DNA of 49,742 bases from Streptomyces altiplanensis (GCA_003719395.1 RHMC01000038.1:1-49742); one strand, 5' to 3'. Counted from the stretch's first letter, positions 38,279 through 48,859 are shown. Numbers and translations are program-made. The notes: generated from the letters alone by a model not told the origin.

Positions 38279-39151
38279 CCGACCACATCGAGATCCCCAC
38301 CCGCATGCTCGTCCACGCGCTGGTCCGCGAGGACGGCACCGTCGGCGCGGACGAGCTGTACACCGTCGCCAACACCCTGGGCATGAGCGACCAGCAGGTG
38401 CGGCTGTGCGTCAAACGCCTCGTGGCCGAAGGCCGGTTCACCCATGAGGGCCGGGGCCGCAAGGCGCAGCTGCACGCGACCGCGGACACCACGCGTGCCC
38501 TCGCCCCCAACGCGGACTTCCTCCGGCACGCATTCCAGCAGGACGCCGGACTCGCGCCCTGGGACGGTGTCTGGCACCTGGCCGCCTTCGCGGTGCCCGA
38601 ATCGGCGCGCACGACCCGGGACTCCCTGCGCGAGACGCTCGTCCACCTCGGCGGCGCCCCGCTCCAGGGCGGACTGTACGTCTGCGCCAACACCTGGGAG
38701 CCGTACGTCGAGGAAGCGGCCCGCCGTCTCGGCGCCCATGGCGCGCTCACCCTCCTCACCACGACGGACCTGCGCAGGGGCGACACCCGGGAGCCGGCCG
38801 AACTCGCCCGCAGCCTGTGGCCCTTGCAGGAGATCGCCGACCGCTGGGCATCGCCTCGGCCGCCTCGCCCAGCCCCGTCTCGCCCGGCTCACCGATCCTG
38901 CCGGACTCTCCCCGTCCGCGCTCCTCACCATCGCGGTGGAGCTGGCCGCCGAACTCACCCGCGCCATGGAACCCGACCCGCTGCTGCCGCCCGAGCTCCT
39001 GCCCCGGCCCTGGCCCGGCACCCGGGCCCGGGAGACCGTCGCCCGGTGCTGGGCGGCCCTGCACGAACGAGAACGCGGCGAATCCCGCCCGGTCCTCTTC
39101 CGCCTCTACGCCGACATCACCCGAGGAGCGGCGGACCGGACCGCGCGCTGA
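38275..39151 (+). CDS. PaaX-like transcriptional regulator, one frameshift
   Basis: Nominally 291 aa from ATG 38275 (GTG 38266 possible). N-terminal winged helix: MLVHALVREDGTVGADELY, MSDQQVRLCVKRLVAEGRF, GRKAQLHATADTTRAL. Central PaaX/Cas2-like ferredoxin domain: WDGVWHLAAFAVPESARTT, LGGAPLQGGLYVCANTWEP. After an extra G in a GGG run near 38851 the C-terminal domain follows: HRLGRLAQPRLARLTDPAG, RARETVARCWAALHERERG and FRLYADITRGAADR. PaaX repressors respond to aryl-CoA thioesters such as phenylacetyl-CoA; here no paa genes are nearby. The overlap with the GNAT gene suggests a common operon; it lies 465 bp before the biosynthetic run. Confidence 0.8.
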
Positions 39152-39616
39152 AGAAGCAACGGGCGCCGCGGGCAAGCCCACCGGGCGCAGGTGCCGCGAG
39201 CGCACCCGCCCGCCCGGGCGGATTGCTGCGCAGGAACCCGCCCGGCTCCCCCTCGGGCCGCCGGCCCCGGAGTCGCCCGGGCCGGTGGCCCTGCGCATCG
39301 CCCCACGGCCCTCGCCGCCGTCTGCCCGGAAAAGGCCGAACCCGCCGCGCACGTCACAAGCCCGCCGAGCCGCTGGAGCTTTTGCGACGCCTCGAACCCG
39401 ACCGGGAGGCCGTCGTGGCCGGGGTGGTGACGGCGACGGCCCCACCCAAGATCGCCTCGCCCCCGCAGTGAACTCGGCGGCACCCGTAATACCTCACCAG
39501 CGTGTTCGGAAGGCGCGCATATTTGCGCAGACGGCGGTGGCGGAAAAGGAGAGAGTTCAACGGTCCCATTCCACCAGCCGGTCCGCCATCGGTGCACATC
39601 GAGGGAAGAAACAGAT
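39152..39616. other. Gene-free stretch, promoter region of the biosynthetic run
   Basis: No coding frame is supported. GAGGGAAGA just before 39617 serves as the RBS of the binding protein. The last 150 bp are less GC-rich and probably contain its promoter. Confidence 0.45.
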
Positions 39617-41169
39617 ATGACGCAAGTCGCTGGCCTGACCTTTCGCAGCTCGCTCAGGGCGACAGCGCTCCTCGCCGTCGCCACGAGTGTGATGGGCCTC
39701 TCGGCCTGTTCCACGTCGTCGTCGGACTCGGACAGTGACAAGGCCGGCAGCAAGCCGGCGGCCGAGGTGCTCCGGGTGGCCGCCGCCGACGCCACCGACA
39801 CCACGGGCCTCGACCCCCGTTCGGTGAGCGCCGGCGCCAGCTCCATCGTCGCCGCGCACGTCTTCGACTCGCTGGTGGTGCTGGAGGACGGCGAGTACAG
39901 GATGCAGCTCGCCGAGGCGCTGGAGCCCAGTGCCGACGCGAGCCGCTGGACCATCAAGCTCCGCAAGGGGGCGCTCTTCCACGACGGGAAGCCCGTGCGC
40001 GCCGCCGACGTCGCTTACAGCATGCGCACCCTGGCCGCCCCGCCGAGCAACCGCGCATCGGTCTACGCCGACGTCGACACCGCCAAGATCAAGGTGGTCG
40101 ACGACCAGACCCTCGAAGTACCGATGAAGCGGGCCCGCGCCGACTTCAAGGAGTCGGTGCTCGCCGTGTTCTCCGTCGTCTTCCCCGACGGCACGAAGGA
40201 CTTCAGCAAGCCCATCGGCTCCGGCCCCTACCGGTACGAGAAGAGCGACGCCCGGATCGTCCGGCTCACGGCCAACACCAAGTACTGGGACGGCGCGCGT
40301 CGATTCCCGTGCTGGAGATCAACCGCATCGCCAGCCCCGCCGCCCGCCTCGCGGCCCTCAAGGACGGTCAGATCGACTACGCGGTGGGTGTCAGCGCCAC
40401 CGGCGCGCAGACGGAGAAGAAGAACCCCGCGGTGAAGATCCAGCGCGGTGGCATCGCCAACTCCAACGCCCTGTCGTTCGCCATGAACCAGAAGCTCAAG
40501 CCGTTCGACGACCCGCGGGTCCGCAAGGCCGTCCGGCTGGCCGCCGACCGGCCCGCCCTGGTCTCGCACGCCCTGCTGGGTTTCGGTGCCCCCGGTGAGG
40601 ACGTCGTTCGGCAAGGACCTGCCCGGCTACGCCAAGGGCGTCACCGAGCGCAAGCGCGACGTCGAACAGGCCCGCGAGCTCTTCCGCGAGGCCGGCGTCG
40701 ACAAGCTGACCCTGAGGGCCGCCGACGTGGTCCCCGGGATGCTCTCCGCCGCCAAGCTGTTCGCGCAGCAGCTGGAGGAGACCGGGGTGAAGCTCACCGT
40801 GCAGGAGGTCCCCGTCGACACCTACTACGCGGACCTCAAGGGCCTGGGCACCCACCCCTTCCAGGCCTTCTACTACGTCAACCGCCCGGCCGCCCTGCAC
40901 CTGGCCGCGACCACCAACCAGCAGGCCGTCTTCAACGTGACCGCGCCGGACCCGACCACCTGGCGCAAGCTCGCCGCCGCACAGCTCGTCGTCGACGAGG
41001 CCGGCCGTGAGAAGGCGTTCGAGGACCTGCAGAAGAACTTCTACGACGGCGGCGCGACCTGGTGTGGGGCTTCCAGGAGCAGCTGGACGCCTCCCGCCCC
41101 GGCGTCGAGGGAGTGCGGCTGAGCCAGTCCACGCAGCTGTTCGGCGACGCGAAGGCGACCATGAACTGA
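39617..41169 (+). CDS. ABC transporter substrate-binding lipoprotein (peptide/opine/nickel type), frameshifted
   Basis: Nominally 518 aa from ATG 39617. Lipoprotein signal with lipobox LSAC (Cys31) and a Ser/Asp-rich linker. SBP_bac_5 (DppA/OppA) family motifs: TTGLDPRSVSAGASSIVAA, VFDSLVVLEDGEYRMQLAE, WTIKLRKGALFHDGKPVRA, ADVAYSMRTL, KPIGSGPYRYEKSD. After shifts near 40300, 40600 and 41060 the rest follows: PVLEINRIASPAARLAALK, ALSFAMNQKLKPFDDPRVR, LPGYAKGVTERKRDVEQAR, LVWGFQEQLDASRPGVEG. It is the first gene of a complete Dpp-like importer next to tailoring enzymes. Within biosynthetic clusters such importers can take up a precursor or act in self-resistance; this is inference. Its stop overlaps the permease start by one base. 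Confidence 0.8.
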
Positions 41170-42134
41170 TGTCCCCGCGAAGGCTGTTCTCCGCCGTGGC
41201 GCGCCGTTGCGCCGCCACTTTGCTGACGCTGCTCGTCGTGTCGATGGCGCTGTTCGCCGGCGCCTCGGTGGTGCCCGGCGCGCTGCCGCCGGCTGGCTCG
41301 GCGGCAACGCCACGGAGGAGGAGATCGCGGCTCTTCGCCATGAATGGGGCCTGGACCGCCCGCTTCCCGTCCGGTACGCCGACTGGATCACCTCGGTACT
41401 GCGGGGCGACCTCGGCACCAGCCTGACCTCCCAGAGGCCGGTGACCGAGATCGTGGCCGAGCCGCTGTGGGCCACGACCCTGCTGGTGGTGATCGCGGGC
41501 ACCGGGACGATGGTGCTGGCGCTCGGCGCTGGGGCTCGCCACGGGTCTGCGCCCCGGCGGCAGGCTGGACCGGACGCTGTCGGGGCGCGAGCCTGGTGAT
41601 CGTCGCGATTCCCAGCTTCGTCACGGCGAGCCTCCTCGTCCTGCTGTTCCCCGGCACGCTGGGGCTGTTGCCCGCGGTGTCCCACCCACCGCTCGGCGGC
41701 ACACCGCTCGACCGGCCGGAGATCCTGGTGCTGCCCGTCGCCTCGATCGTCTGTTCGCCGGGGCGTGGGCGGGGCGGGTCGTCCGGGCGACGGTCGTCGA
41801 CGCCAACGGCGCGCCGAACGCCCGCGCGGCGCGGCTCGCCGGACTGCCGGAGTACCAGGTGGTGTGGCGGCACGTGCTGCCGATGACGGTGCCCGCCAAC
41901 GCCCAGATGTTCGGCTGGCTGATCAGCAGCCTGTTCGGAGGCACCGCCGTCATCGAGGTGATCTTCGACTATCCGGGGCTGTCGCGGGTCCTGCTGTCGG
42001 CCGTGCACAACCACGACATGGCCGTGCTCGAAGGCGTCGGACTGCTGCTGGCCGCGATCATCATCGTGTCGTTCATCGTCGCCGACCTGGCCGGTCTGCT
42101 GGCCAACCCGAAAGCACGGACGGGGACTTCATGA
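41169..42134 (+). CDS. DppB-type ABC transporter permease, frameshifted
   Basis: Nominally 321 aa from ATG 41169. First helix RRCAATLLTLLVVSMALFAGA, then after a shift near 41285 GGNATEEEIAALRHEWGLD, RPLPVRYADWITSVLRGDL and GTSLTSQRPVTEIV, the DppB periplasmic signature. Shifts near 41535-41570 and 41755 lead to SLVIVAIPSFVTASLLVLL and RAARLAGLPEYQVVWRHVL (EAA-like coupling loop), PMTVPANAQMFGWLISSLF and GGTAVIEVIFDYPGLSRVL. The net length is a multiple of three, so the indels cancel. It overlaps the next permease by 4 nt (ATGA). Confidence 0.8.
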
Positions 42135-42939
42135 CCAAGGACCTGCGCAGGGCCGCGCGGACCCTGCTCCGGATCGGCGTCGCGCTGCCCGCCGTCGTCG
42201 TGATCGCCCTCGCGATCGCGGGCCCCTGGCTGGTGGGCACCGATCCCGACCGTATCGTCGCGGCGCCGTACGCGGGGGCGGGCGACGGGCTGCTGTTCGG
42301 CGCGACTCGGCGGGACGTGACGTCTGGGCCCGGGTGCTCGCCGGCGGCCGGGCCCTCATCCTGGTGCCCGTGCTGGCGGTGCTCGTCACCACCGTGCTCG
42401 GCACCGCCGTCGGCATGGTGGCCGGCTATCTCGGCGGGGTCGTCGACGCGGTGGTCTCCCGTCTGGACGGGGCGATCCTCGCCCTGCCGCCGATCCTGGT
42501 GCTGCTGGTCCTGCTGCACGGCTGGGGCTACTCCGCCGCGGTGCTGGTCCTGGTGGTCGTGATCACCGGGGCGTCGTTCGTCTCCCGTATCACCCGTGCC
42601 GCGACCGTGCAGGTGATGCGGCAGGGATACGTCGAACACGCCGTCGGGCTGGGGGAGAGCGTGCGCGTCGTCCTCGCCCGCGAGATCCTGCCGAACATCG
42701 TGCGCCCCATCCTCGCCGACGCCGGGACCCGGCTGGCCATTGCCGTAGCCCTCACCTCCGCCGCCGGCTTCCTCGGCTTCGGCGCGGACGAACCCAACTG
42801 GGGTGCCATGATCAGCGAGAACATCGAGGGCGTCACCCTCACCCCGTGGGCCGTGGTGGTCCCGGCCTTCTGCCTCGGCACCCTCGCGGTCGCCGCCAAC
42901 CTCGGTATGGACCGGCTCGCCGCGAGGATGGACCGGTGA
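42131..42939 (+). CDS. DppC-type ABC transporter permease, one frameshift
   Basis: Nominally 269 aa from ATG 42131. N-terminal helix IGVALPAVVVIALAIAGPW and TDPDRIVAAPYAGAG. After a lost base near 42320: GRDVWARVLAGGRALILVP (the LGTDxxGRDVxSRxxxG motif of DppC), GMVAGYLGGVVDAVVSRLD, FVSRITRAATVQVMRQGYV, EHAVGLGESVRVVLAREIL (coupling loop), SAAGFLGFGADEPNWGAMI and a C-terminal helix. It forms the heterodimeric channel with the preceding permease. Its stop overlaps the GTG start of the ATPase gene. Confidence 0.83.
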
Positions 42940-44528
42940 TCCGCGTCGAGGACCTCTCCGTCGTCGACGGAGCCGGCCGGGCGGTGCTCGACGGGGTGTC
43001 GCTGGACATCGGCCCCGGGCAACGTGTCGCCGTCGTGGGCGAGTCCGGGTCCGGCAAGTCGACGCTGGCGCTCAGCCTCCTGGGACAGGTCAATCCGGGG
43101 CTGCGCGTCGCCGGGGGCCGGGTCGTCGTCGGCGGTGAGAACGTCCTCGGCCTGCCCGCCAAGGCACTGCGGTCGTACCGCCGCAGGACCGTGGCGTACC
43201 TGCCGCAGGACCCGGCGTCCGCCCTGACCCCCACGCTGCGGGTGCGCGGACAACTGGCCGAACTCGCCGACGACCGCAGAGTCGAGGCGCTGCTGCGCCG
43301 GCTGACCGACCGTGGGACTGCCCGGCGACCCGAAGCTGCTCGGACGCTATCCGCACCAGCTCTCCGGCGGCCAGCAGCAGCGCGTCGCCCTGGCCCGGAT
43401 ATCCGCGGGGGACCCCTCCGTCCTCGTCGTCGACGAACCGACCACCGGCCTGGACGCCGTCGCCCGCAACCGGGTGCTGGGGCAAGTGGGCGAACTGGTG
43501 GCCCGGCGCGGGGCGTCCCTGCTCTTCGTCACCCACGACCTGCCCGCGGCCGGGCTGGTCGCCGACCGGCTGGTCGTCCTGCGCGGCGGGACCGTCATGG
43601 AGGAGGGGCCGCTCGCCGGGGTGATGGCGGTGCCGGCCGCGCGTACACCCGCGAACTGATCCGCGCCGTACCCGTCATCGGCGACATGCGCGGCCGGCCG
43701 CAGGACGCGACGGCCCCCTCCGCAGCAGCGGAGGAAGCCCCGCCGGCCCTGCTGCGGGTCGAAGGGCTGAGCGCCGCGTACCGGCAGGGCGGCGCAGCCG
43801 CACCGTCGTCGAGGGGGTCTCCTTCAGCCTCGGGGCGGGGGAGTGCCTGGCCCTGCTCGGGGTGTCGGGCAGCGGGAAGACCACCCTCGCCCGCTGCGTC
43901 AGTGGCTTCCACCGGCCCTCCGCCGGAACGATCACCCTCGACGGACAGCCCCTGCCCGCGGCGATCGGGGAACGCGGCACCGAGCAGCGCAGGCGGATCC
44001 AGGTCGTCCCGCAGCACTCGGTCGGCTCGCTCAATCCCCGCCGCTCCGTGGGCGCCGCCCTCACCCGTCCCCTGCGGCGCCTGCGCGGCATGAGCCGGGC
44101 CGGGGCGCCGCGGAGAGCGCGCGGCTGCTGGCCCTGGTGGGACTGGAACAGCGCATCGCGGACCGGTACCCCGCGCAACTGTCCGGGGGCCAGTGCCAGC
44201 GCGTCGCCATCGCCCGTGCGCTCGCCGCCGATCCGGACGTGCTGATCTGCGACGAGATGACCTCCAGCCTGGACACGCGGGTCCAGGCGCGGTCCTGGAC
44301 CTCGTCAACCGGCTGCGCCTCGAACTGCGGCTCGCCGTCATCGTCATCACCCACGACCTGGGGGTGCTGGCCAGGACCGCCGACCGGGTACTGGCGCTGC
44401 ACGAGGGCGTCGTCTGCGAGGAGGGCCCGGTGGCAAAGGTGCTCGGGGCGCCCGAGCACGCGTGGACGCGATCCCTCGTGGAGGCGTCGCGGACCACCGT
44501 CGCGGAGACCCTCAGACCTTCTCGCTGA
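42936..44528 (+). CDS. Tandem-domain ABC transporter ATPase (DppD-DppF fusion), frameshifted
   Basis: Nominally 530 aa from GTG 42936. Domain 1: [19 protein letters not shown], Walker [24 protein letters not shown], and after a shift near 43312 [35 protein letters not shown] and [11 protein letters not shown]. After a shift near 43640 a linker ([18 protein letters not shown], then a disordered [12 protein letters not shown]) joins domain 2 without a stop. After a further shift near 43800 comes Walker [29 protein letters not shown]. More shifts near 44100 and 44295 lead to [36 protein letters not shown] and [16 protein letters not shown]. The continuous linker makes a single fused gene likely; two separate genes cannot be fully excluded because of the indels. 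Confidence 0.8.
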
Positions 44529-44604
44529 TGCTCAATCCGGGACAGATCGGCCGGGGCGCCGACGGGACGATGGCAGCAGCCAGCCAGCGACCCAAGGAGT
44601 GCCC

Positions 44605-45887
44605 ATGGATCAGCCGTCCCCGGCCGTCACCCCCGACGAGCGGCCCGTGCGGGTACTGTCCACCGGATCAGAGGCCGATCCGTACGCGCTGTACGGCGAG
44701 ATGCGCGACGAGGGGATCGTGCACCTCGTACGGGAACCGAACGGCCTCCACCGGTGGCTCGTCCTCGGCTACGCCGAAGCCCGCGAGATCTTCGCCGACG
44801 CCCGCTTCTCCAAGGACCCCACCCGGGCCTGGGAACAGCTGAGGGACGCCGGATACGTCACCGGTGAACCGGGCGACCGGGCCGACTACCTCTACCACGT
44901 CGCGAACACCGACCCGCCGGACCACACCCGGCTGCGCAAGCTGATCGGCAAGGCATTCACCATGCGGCGCGTCGAAGCGATGCGGCCCCGGATCCGCGAA
45001 GTGGCCGCCGGACTCCTGGACGCGATGGAGCCGCTCGGCACCGTCGACCTGGTGGAGTCCTACTCGCATCCGCTGGCCACCGTCGTCATGTGCGAGATCC
45101 TCGGCATACCGGACATCGACCGGGCGAGTTTCCGCACCTGGGCCACCGCGATCCTCACCGCCCCCGAGGGCGCGGCGGACGGCGCGATGACGAAGGCCGA
45201 GGGATACGCCGCGATGCGGGATTTCTTCACCAGTCTGATCCAGCGGAAGCGGGCCGCGGCCGGCACCGGCGACGACCGCGCCGACGTCCTTACCGCCCTG
45301 ATCCACGCGACCGACGACGGGGACCGGCTCTCCGAGACAGAGCTGATCTCGACGGTCATGCTGCTGATGAGCGCGGGCCAGGAACCCACCGTCAACCTGA
45401 TCAACAACGGTGTACTGGCGTTGACGGCGCACCCCGGGCAACTGGCGCTCCTGAGGGAGAAGCCCGAACTCGCCGAGAGCGCGTCGAGGAGTTCCTGCGG
45501 TACGACCCGCCGGTCCAGCTGTCCACCACCCGGGTGGCCGTCGAGGACGTCGAGGTCGCCGGGACGGTCGTGCCCGCCGGCAGCATCGTCGCCCTGTCCA
45601 TCGCGGCAGCCGGACGCGACAAGGAGCAGTTCGCCGGTCCCGACCTGCTCGACATCACCAGGGCCGACAACCCGCACCTGGCCTTCGGGCACGGCATCCA
45701 CCACTGCGTCGGCGCACCGCTGGCCCGGGTGGAGGGCGAGATCGGCATCGGGATGCTCATCGAACGCTTCCCCCGGATCGGCCTCGCCTGCCCGCGCGAG
45801 GACCTGCGCTGGCGGCCCACCCGCATCATGCGCGGTCTGGTCGAACTGCCCGTCACCCTGGATGCGCGCGCAGAGGCGGCGAGCTGA
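44605..45887 (+). CDS. Cytochrome P450 monooxygenase, one frameshift
   Basis: Nominally 427 aa from ATG 44605 with AAGGAG five bases upstream. P450 motifs: [19 protein letters not shown] (C-helix), [19 protein letters not shown] (I-helix with acid-plus-Thr pair as AGQEPT in place of AGxxTT), and after one base lost near 45485 [12 protein letters not shown] (ExxR, K-helix), and the heme-binding [19 protein letters not shown] (Cys at 45705-45707). The class I bacterial enzyme would take electrons from ferredoxin; no ferredoxin gene is adjacent. In this context it is a tailoring hydroxylase or epoxidase. Its stop overlaps the methyltransferase start (TGATG). The 1283-nt span is one short of a multiple of three. 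Confidence 0.88.
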
Positions 45888-47065
45888 TGGGCGCCGACAG
45901 CGAAGCCCGCATCGTCGAGCAGTGGGCCGCGATCTACGACGCGGTCTACGAGAGTGCCGAGGATGCGTCCGGTGCCGACTTCGCCGGCTGGCGCAGCAGC
46001 ATCACCGGCGAGAACTACTCCCCGGCCGAGACCGCCGAATGGCTGGACGGCACGGTGGACGAGATCCTGAGTCTCGGCCCGGACAGCGTCCTCGAGATCG
46101 GAGCCGGCACCGGCCTGGTCGTCGCGGGGCTCCTGCCGCACGTCGGGCGGTATGTCGGTACGGACATCTCGGCGACCGCGGTCGCCCGCATGACCAGGGA
46201 CCACGGACACCACCCGGGCACCGAGTTCCGTGTCGGGGACGCCGACGCCCCCGACCTGCCCGACGGGTTCGACGTCGTGGTCCTCAACTCGGTGATCCAC
46301 CACTTCCCGGGGCCCGGCTACCTGCGCCGCGCCCTGGAACGCGCCGTGAAGGCATGCACCGTCGGCGGCACCGTCTTCGTCGGCGACGTGCACAGCCTCC
46401 CGCTGCGCGAGGCCCTGCGCCTGTGCGTACTCGCCGGCAGGTCCCCCGGGGAGACGACCGCGGGCCGGGTCCGTGAACTGCTGGCCGAACAGGCCGCACA
46501 GGAGCGGGAACTCGTCATAGAACCGGCGTTCTTCCCCGCCTTCGCCGCCGAGCACGGTCTGGTGGCCGACATGCGGCTCAAACCCGGGGTGTGCGCCACG
46601 GAGATGAACCTCTTCCGCTACGACGTGCGTCTGCGGCCCGCCGGCACCCCCCTGATCGCCCCGGGCTCCCACCCCACGGTGCCGTGGGACGGGCGGACGG
46701 CGGCCCGGCTCGTGGCCGATGCGGCCGGGAAGGGCGAGGCGGTCACCGTCACCGGCGTCCTCCATCCCGACCTCGCCCCGCCGGTCACCGCCCTGGGCGA
46801 GCTGCGCGGCCTCGACGCCATCGCGCGTGTGGACGTCGGCGCGCTGCTGGACGGCGCGCGCGCGGCGGGAGAGGGCGGTGTCCGCCCCGGCGAACTGCGC
46901 GCGCTCGCCGCCGCGAACGGACTGGCCTGCTACTGCCTGCCGGCAGCGCGGGAGTCGGCCCGGTACGACGCCGTGCTGGCCCCCGAGGGGTCCGCTTCCG
47001 GGCCGGCGGCCGAGGCGGCCCCCCTCTCCGGCCGAGAACTGACCAACGTCCCCCGTCTCCAGTGA
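45887..47065 (+). CDS. Stand-alone NRPS-type SAM-dependent methyltransferase
   Basis: 392 aa from ATG 45887, coupled to the P450. The sequence follows the methyltransferase domains embedded in NRPS adenylation domains: [34 protein letters not shown], motif [16 protein letters not shown] (68-82), [29 protein letters not shown] (motif II/III region) and [19 protein letters not shown]. The C-terminal 140 residues keep the second part of those inserts, ending in [16 protein letters not shown] and [12 protein letters not shown], similar to the LANDP end of the embedded domains. It therefore looks like an NRPS domain now encoded as its own gene, acting in trans. Whether it is an N-, O- or C-methyltransferase cannot be told from sequence. 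The frame is intact. Confidence 0.85.
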   Translation: MGADSEARIVEQWAAIYDAVYESAEDASGADFAGWRSSITGENYSPAETAEWLDGTVDEILSLGPDSVLEIGAGTGLVVAGLLPHVGRYVGTDISATAVARMTRDHGHHPGTEFRVGDADAPDLPDGFDVVVLNSVIHHFPGPGYLRRALERAVKACTVGGTVFVGDVHSLPLREALRLCVLAGRSPGETTAGRVRELLAEQAAQERELVIEPAFFPAFAAEHGLVADMRLKPGVCATEMNLFRYDVRLRPAGTPLIAPGSHPTVPWDGRTAARLVADAAGKGEAVTVTGVLHPDLAPPVTALGELRGLDAIARVDVGALLDGARAAGEGGVRPGELRALAAANGLACYCLPAARESARYDAVLAPEGSASGPAAEAAPLSGRELTNVPRLQ

Positions 47066-47097
47066 CACCGCACGTACACCCGAGGAGTGACAACAGC

Positions 47098-47967
47098 ATG
47101 GCACCCCAGGAAGAAACCGCCGCTCCGGCACCCGCCGCGCACAACGTGCTGAAGAACGTCGACGGAGCCGATATCGTCCTGGCGGCCGATTTCGGCACAG
47201 CGGGCCGCCCCTCCGCGACGTTCACGGAACTCGTCGCCCAGCTTTCCTCTCCCTTCACCTTCTGGGAGACGATGCCGCCCCCGCACGGGGAAGAAGCCGG
47301 AATGAGCGCCGCCCAGCACGTCGAACGCTGGATACGAGACGTGGAGAAAAGCGGCCGTACGGTCCGCGCGGTCATCGGATTCTGCAGCGGAAGCGTCTAC
47401 GCCGCCGCGCTGGTCGAGGAATTGTCACGGCGGCAGGAAAGGCCGGGACTCATTCTCATCGATCCTGACCTCGCCGAGCGCCACATGGTCATCGGACACT
47501 ACGAGCGTTTCATGACGGCCCGCCTCTCGTCGGTGCTGCCGGCGCACGAGGTCGAAGCCGCCGTACGGGCCGGCCACGACGCCGACGAGTCGGCCGCCAC
47601 TGCGCTCGAACTCGCCGCCGAGCTGGGCAAACTCTGCCTGCGCATCCTGCCCGACGCCTGCGAGCGCGGCGGCATGACCGGCGAACGCAGCCAGGAACTG
47701 GCCGAGATCTTCACCAGCTACCTGCACTGGCTCGCAGCGGGCAGCGAACTCGACGCCCGGCGGGTGTGGCGCGAGGCGACGGCCGTCAACTCGCGGTCGG
47801 AAGGCTTCGGGCTCGACGCCTTCCCCGAGGAGGAACGCGCCGGCCTTGTCGCCCGGGTCGTCGATTTCGACCTCCCGCACCTGGAACTCATGCGCACCCC
47901 CGAGGTGGCCGCACTCGTCGACGAGCTGCTCCAAACTGAGCAGCCCGCCGAGGGGTCTCTGTCCTAG
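47098..47967 (+). CDS. Alpha/beta hydrolase (thioesterase-like) with a Cys nucleophile elbow
   Basis: 289 aa from ATG 47098 with GAGGAGTG upstream. A thioesterase-like core: ADIVLAADFGTAG (strand), GMSAAQHVERWIRDVEKSG, and the nucleophile elbow VIGFCSGSVYAAALVEEL, which fits G-x-Nuc-x-G with Cys96 where type II thioesterases have Ser. LILIDPDLAERHM supplies a possible acid and FDLPHLELMRTPEVAALV a C-terminal His near residue 260. A helical lid lies between (FMTARLSSVLPAHEVEAAV, ELAAELGKLCLRILPDACE). Cys-dependent thioesterase domains are known to favour aminolysis or strained-ring formation in some NRPS systems; whether this free protein does so is inference. It lies between the methyltransferase and the DUF6039-like gene. 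Confidence 0.7.
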   Translation: MAPQEETAAPAPAAHNVLKNVDGADIVLAADFGTAGRPSATFTELVAQLSSPFTFWETMPPPHGEEAGMSAAQHVERWIRDVEKSGRTVRAVIGFCSGSVYAAALVEELSRRQERPGLILIDPDLAERHMVIGHYERFMTARLSSVLPAHEVEAAVRAGHDADESAATALELAAELGKLCLRILPDACERGGMTGERSQELAEIFTSYLHWLAAGSELDARRVWREATAVNSRSEGFGLDAFPEEERAGLVARVVDFDLPHLELMRTPEVAALVDELLQTEQPAEGSLS

Positions 47968-48014
47968 CGTTCCAGAAAAGCGGACAAGGACGAACGGAAG
48001 GAATCCGGCTGCTG

Positions 48015-48833
48015 ATGAGTACCTCGAACGCATCACCCGCAGAGAATGAAGAACGACGCGCCCAGATCGTGCCACCCGCCGCTCACCAGACGGAAATCGA
48101 CGCGACCGGTCTGCTGCATTCCCAGAATGCCGGCGTGGTGGTCCAGAAGGTCGGGCAGCTCAAGTCGGAATTCCGCAACGAGGGCCGGATGTTCGCCCGC
48201 GAGGTGGCGAAACACGTCAACGCCCAGCAGACCGGCAAGGCCACCGCCTTCGTCTACGAGGAGAGCTTCGGCTACGAGGACCGGATCCACTTCCTCATCC
48301 ACCTGAAGTCCCTGGACACCTACTACGACATGGTCGAGATGGGCGACCGGGACCGGGCGTTCCGCGAGTCCATCGCCAAGGAACGCGTCCAGGCGGAGGG
48401 GGACGGCTCCGCCGGCGCGTGGGACCGGCTGTTCGTGGACGGCAGCGTCCGCTCGAACGTCCTCCTGCCCTGGGCGGACCGCGCCGAGGAGCCGCTGAAC
48501 TCCGCCAACGCGGGTATCGTGCTCCTGCGTTCGGCCAGGATCGGTCACGGATTCCTCGCCGAGGGCCGAGAGGCCGCCACGGAGATCGCCCAGGCCGTGA
48601 ACAAGCGGTTCGCCGGGGAGGCGTCCGCGGCCCTCTTCGACGAGGCGTTCGGGGACGCCGACCGCGTGCACTGGCTGCTGCACCTGAAGGACCTCACCGT
48701 CTACGGCCGGCTGCGCGAGGCGCTCACCGCCGAGGCCCGGCCCGGCACGTTCGTCGACGGCACGCTGACCGAGACCGCCCTCACGCCCCACCACTGGGGC
48801 CTGTACGCCACACGGCAGCAGCAGTCCCGTTAG
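48015..48833 (+). CDS. DUF6039-like protein with an internal duplication
   Basis: 272 aa from ATG 48015, GGAAGGAA upstream. Two tandem homologous units are visible: unit 1 (about 33-153) and unit 2 (about 160-261). Each has LxSxNAG(V/I)V, a helix with E(G)R..A.E(V/I)A..VN, a strand F.YEESFGYEDRIHFLIHLK or LFDEAFGDADRVHWLLHLK, and a closing FVDGSVRSNVLLPW or FVDGTLTETALTPHHW. The pattern (short ferredoxin-like alpha+beta units in pairs) suggests a dimeric alpha-beta-barrel-like fold within one chain. From memory this resembles DUF6039 proteins that occur in actinobacterial biosynthetic clusters; no activity is established. The frame is intact. Confidence 0.7.
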   Translation: MSTSNASPAENEERRAQIVPPAAHQTEIDATGLLHSQNAGVVVQKVGQLKSEFRNEGRMFAREVAKHVNAQQTGKATAFVYEESFGYEDRIHFLIHLKSLDTYYDMVEMGDRDRAFRESIAKERVQAEGDGSAGAWDRLFVDGSVRSNVLLPWADRAEEPLNSANAGIVLLRSARIGHGFLAEGREAATEIAQAVNKRFAGEASAALFDEAFGDADRVHWLLHLKDLTVYGRLREALTAEARPGTFVDGTLTETALTPHHWGLYATRQQQSR

Positions 48834-48859
48834 ACCCCCGGACCGGCGGAGGTGGCACG

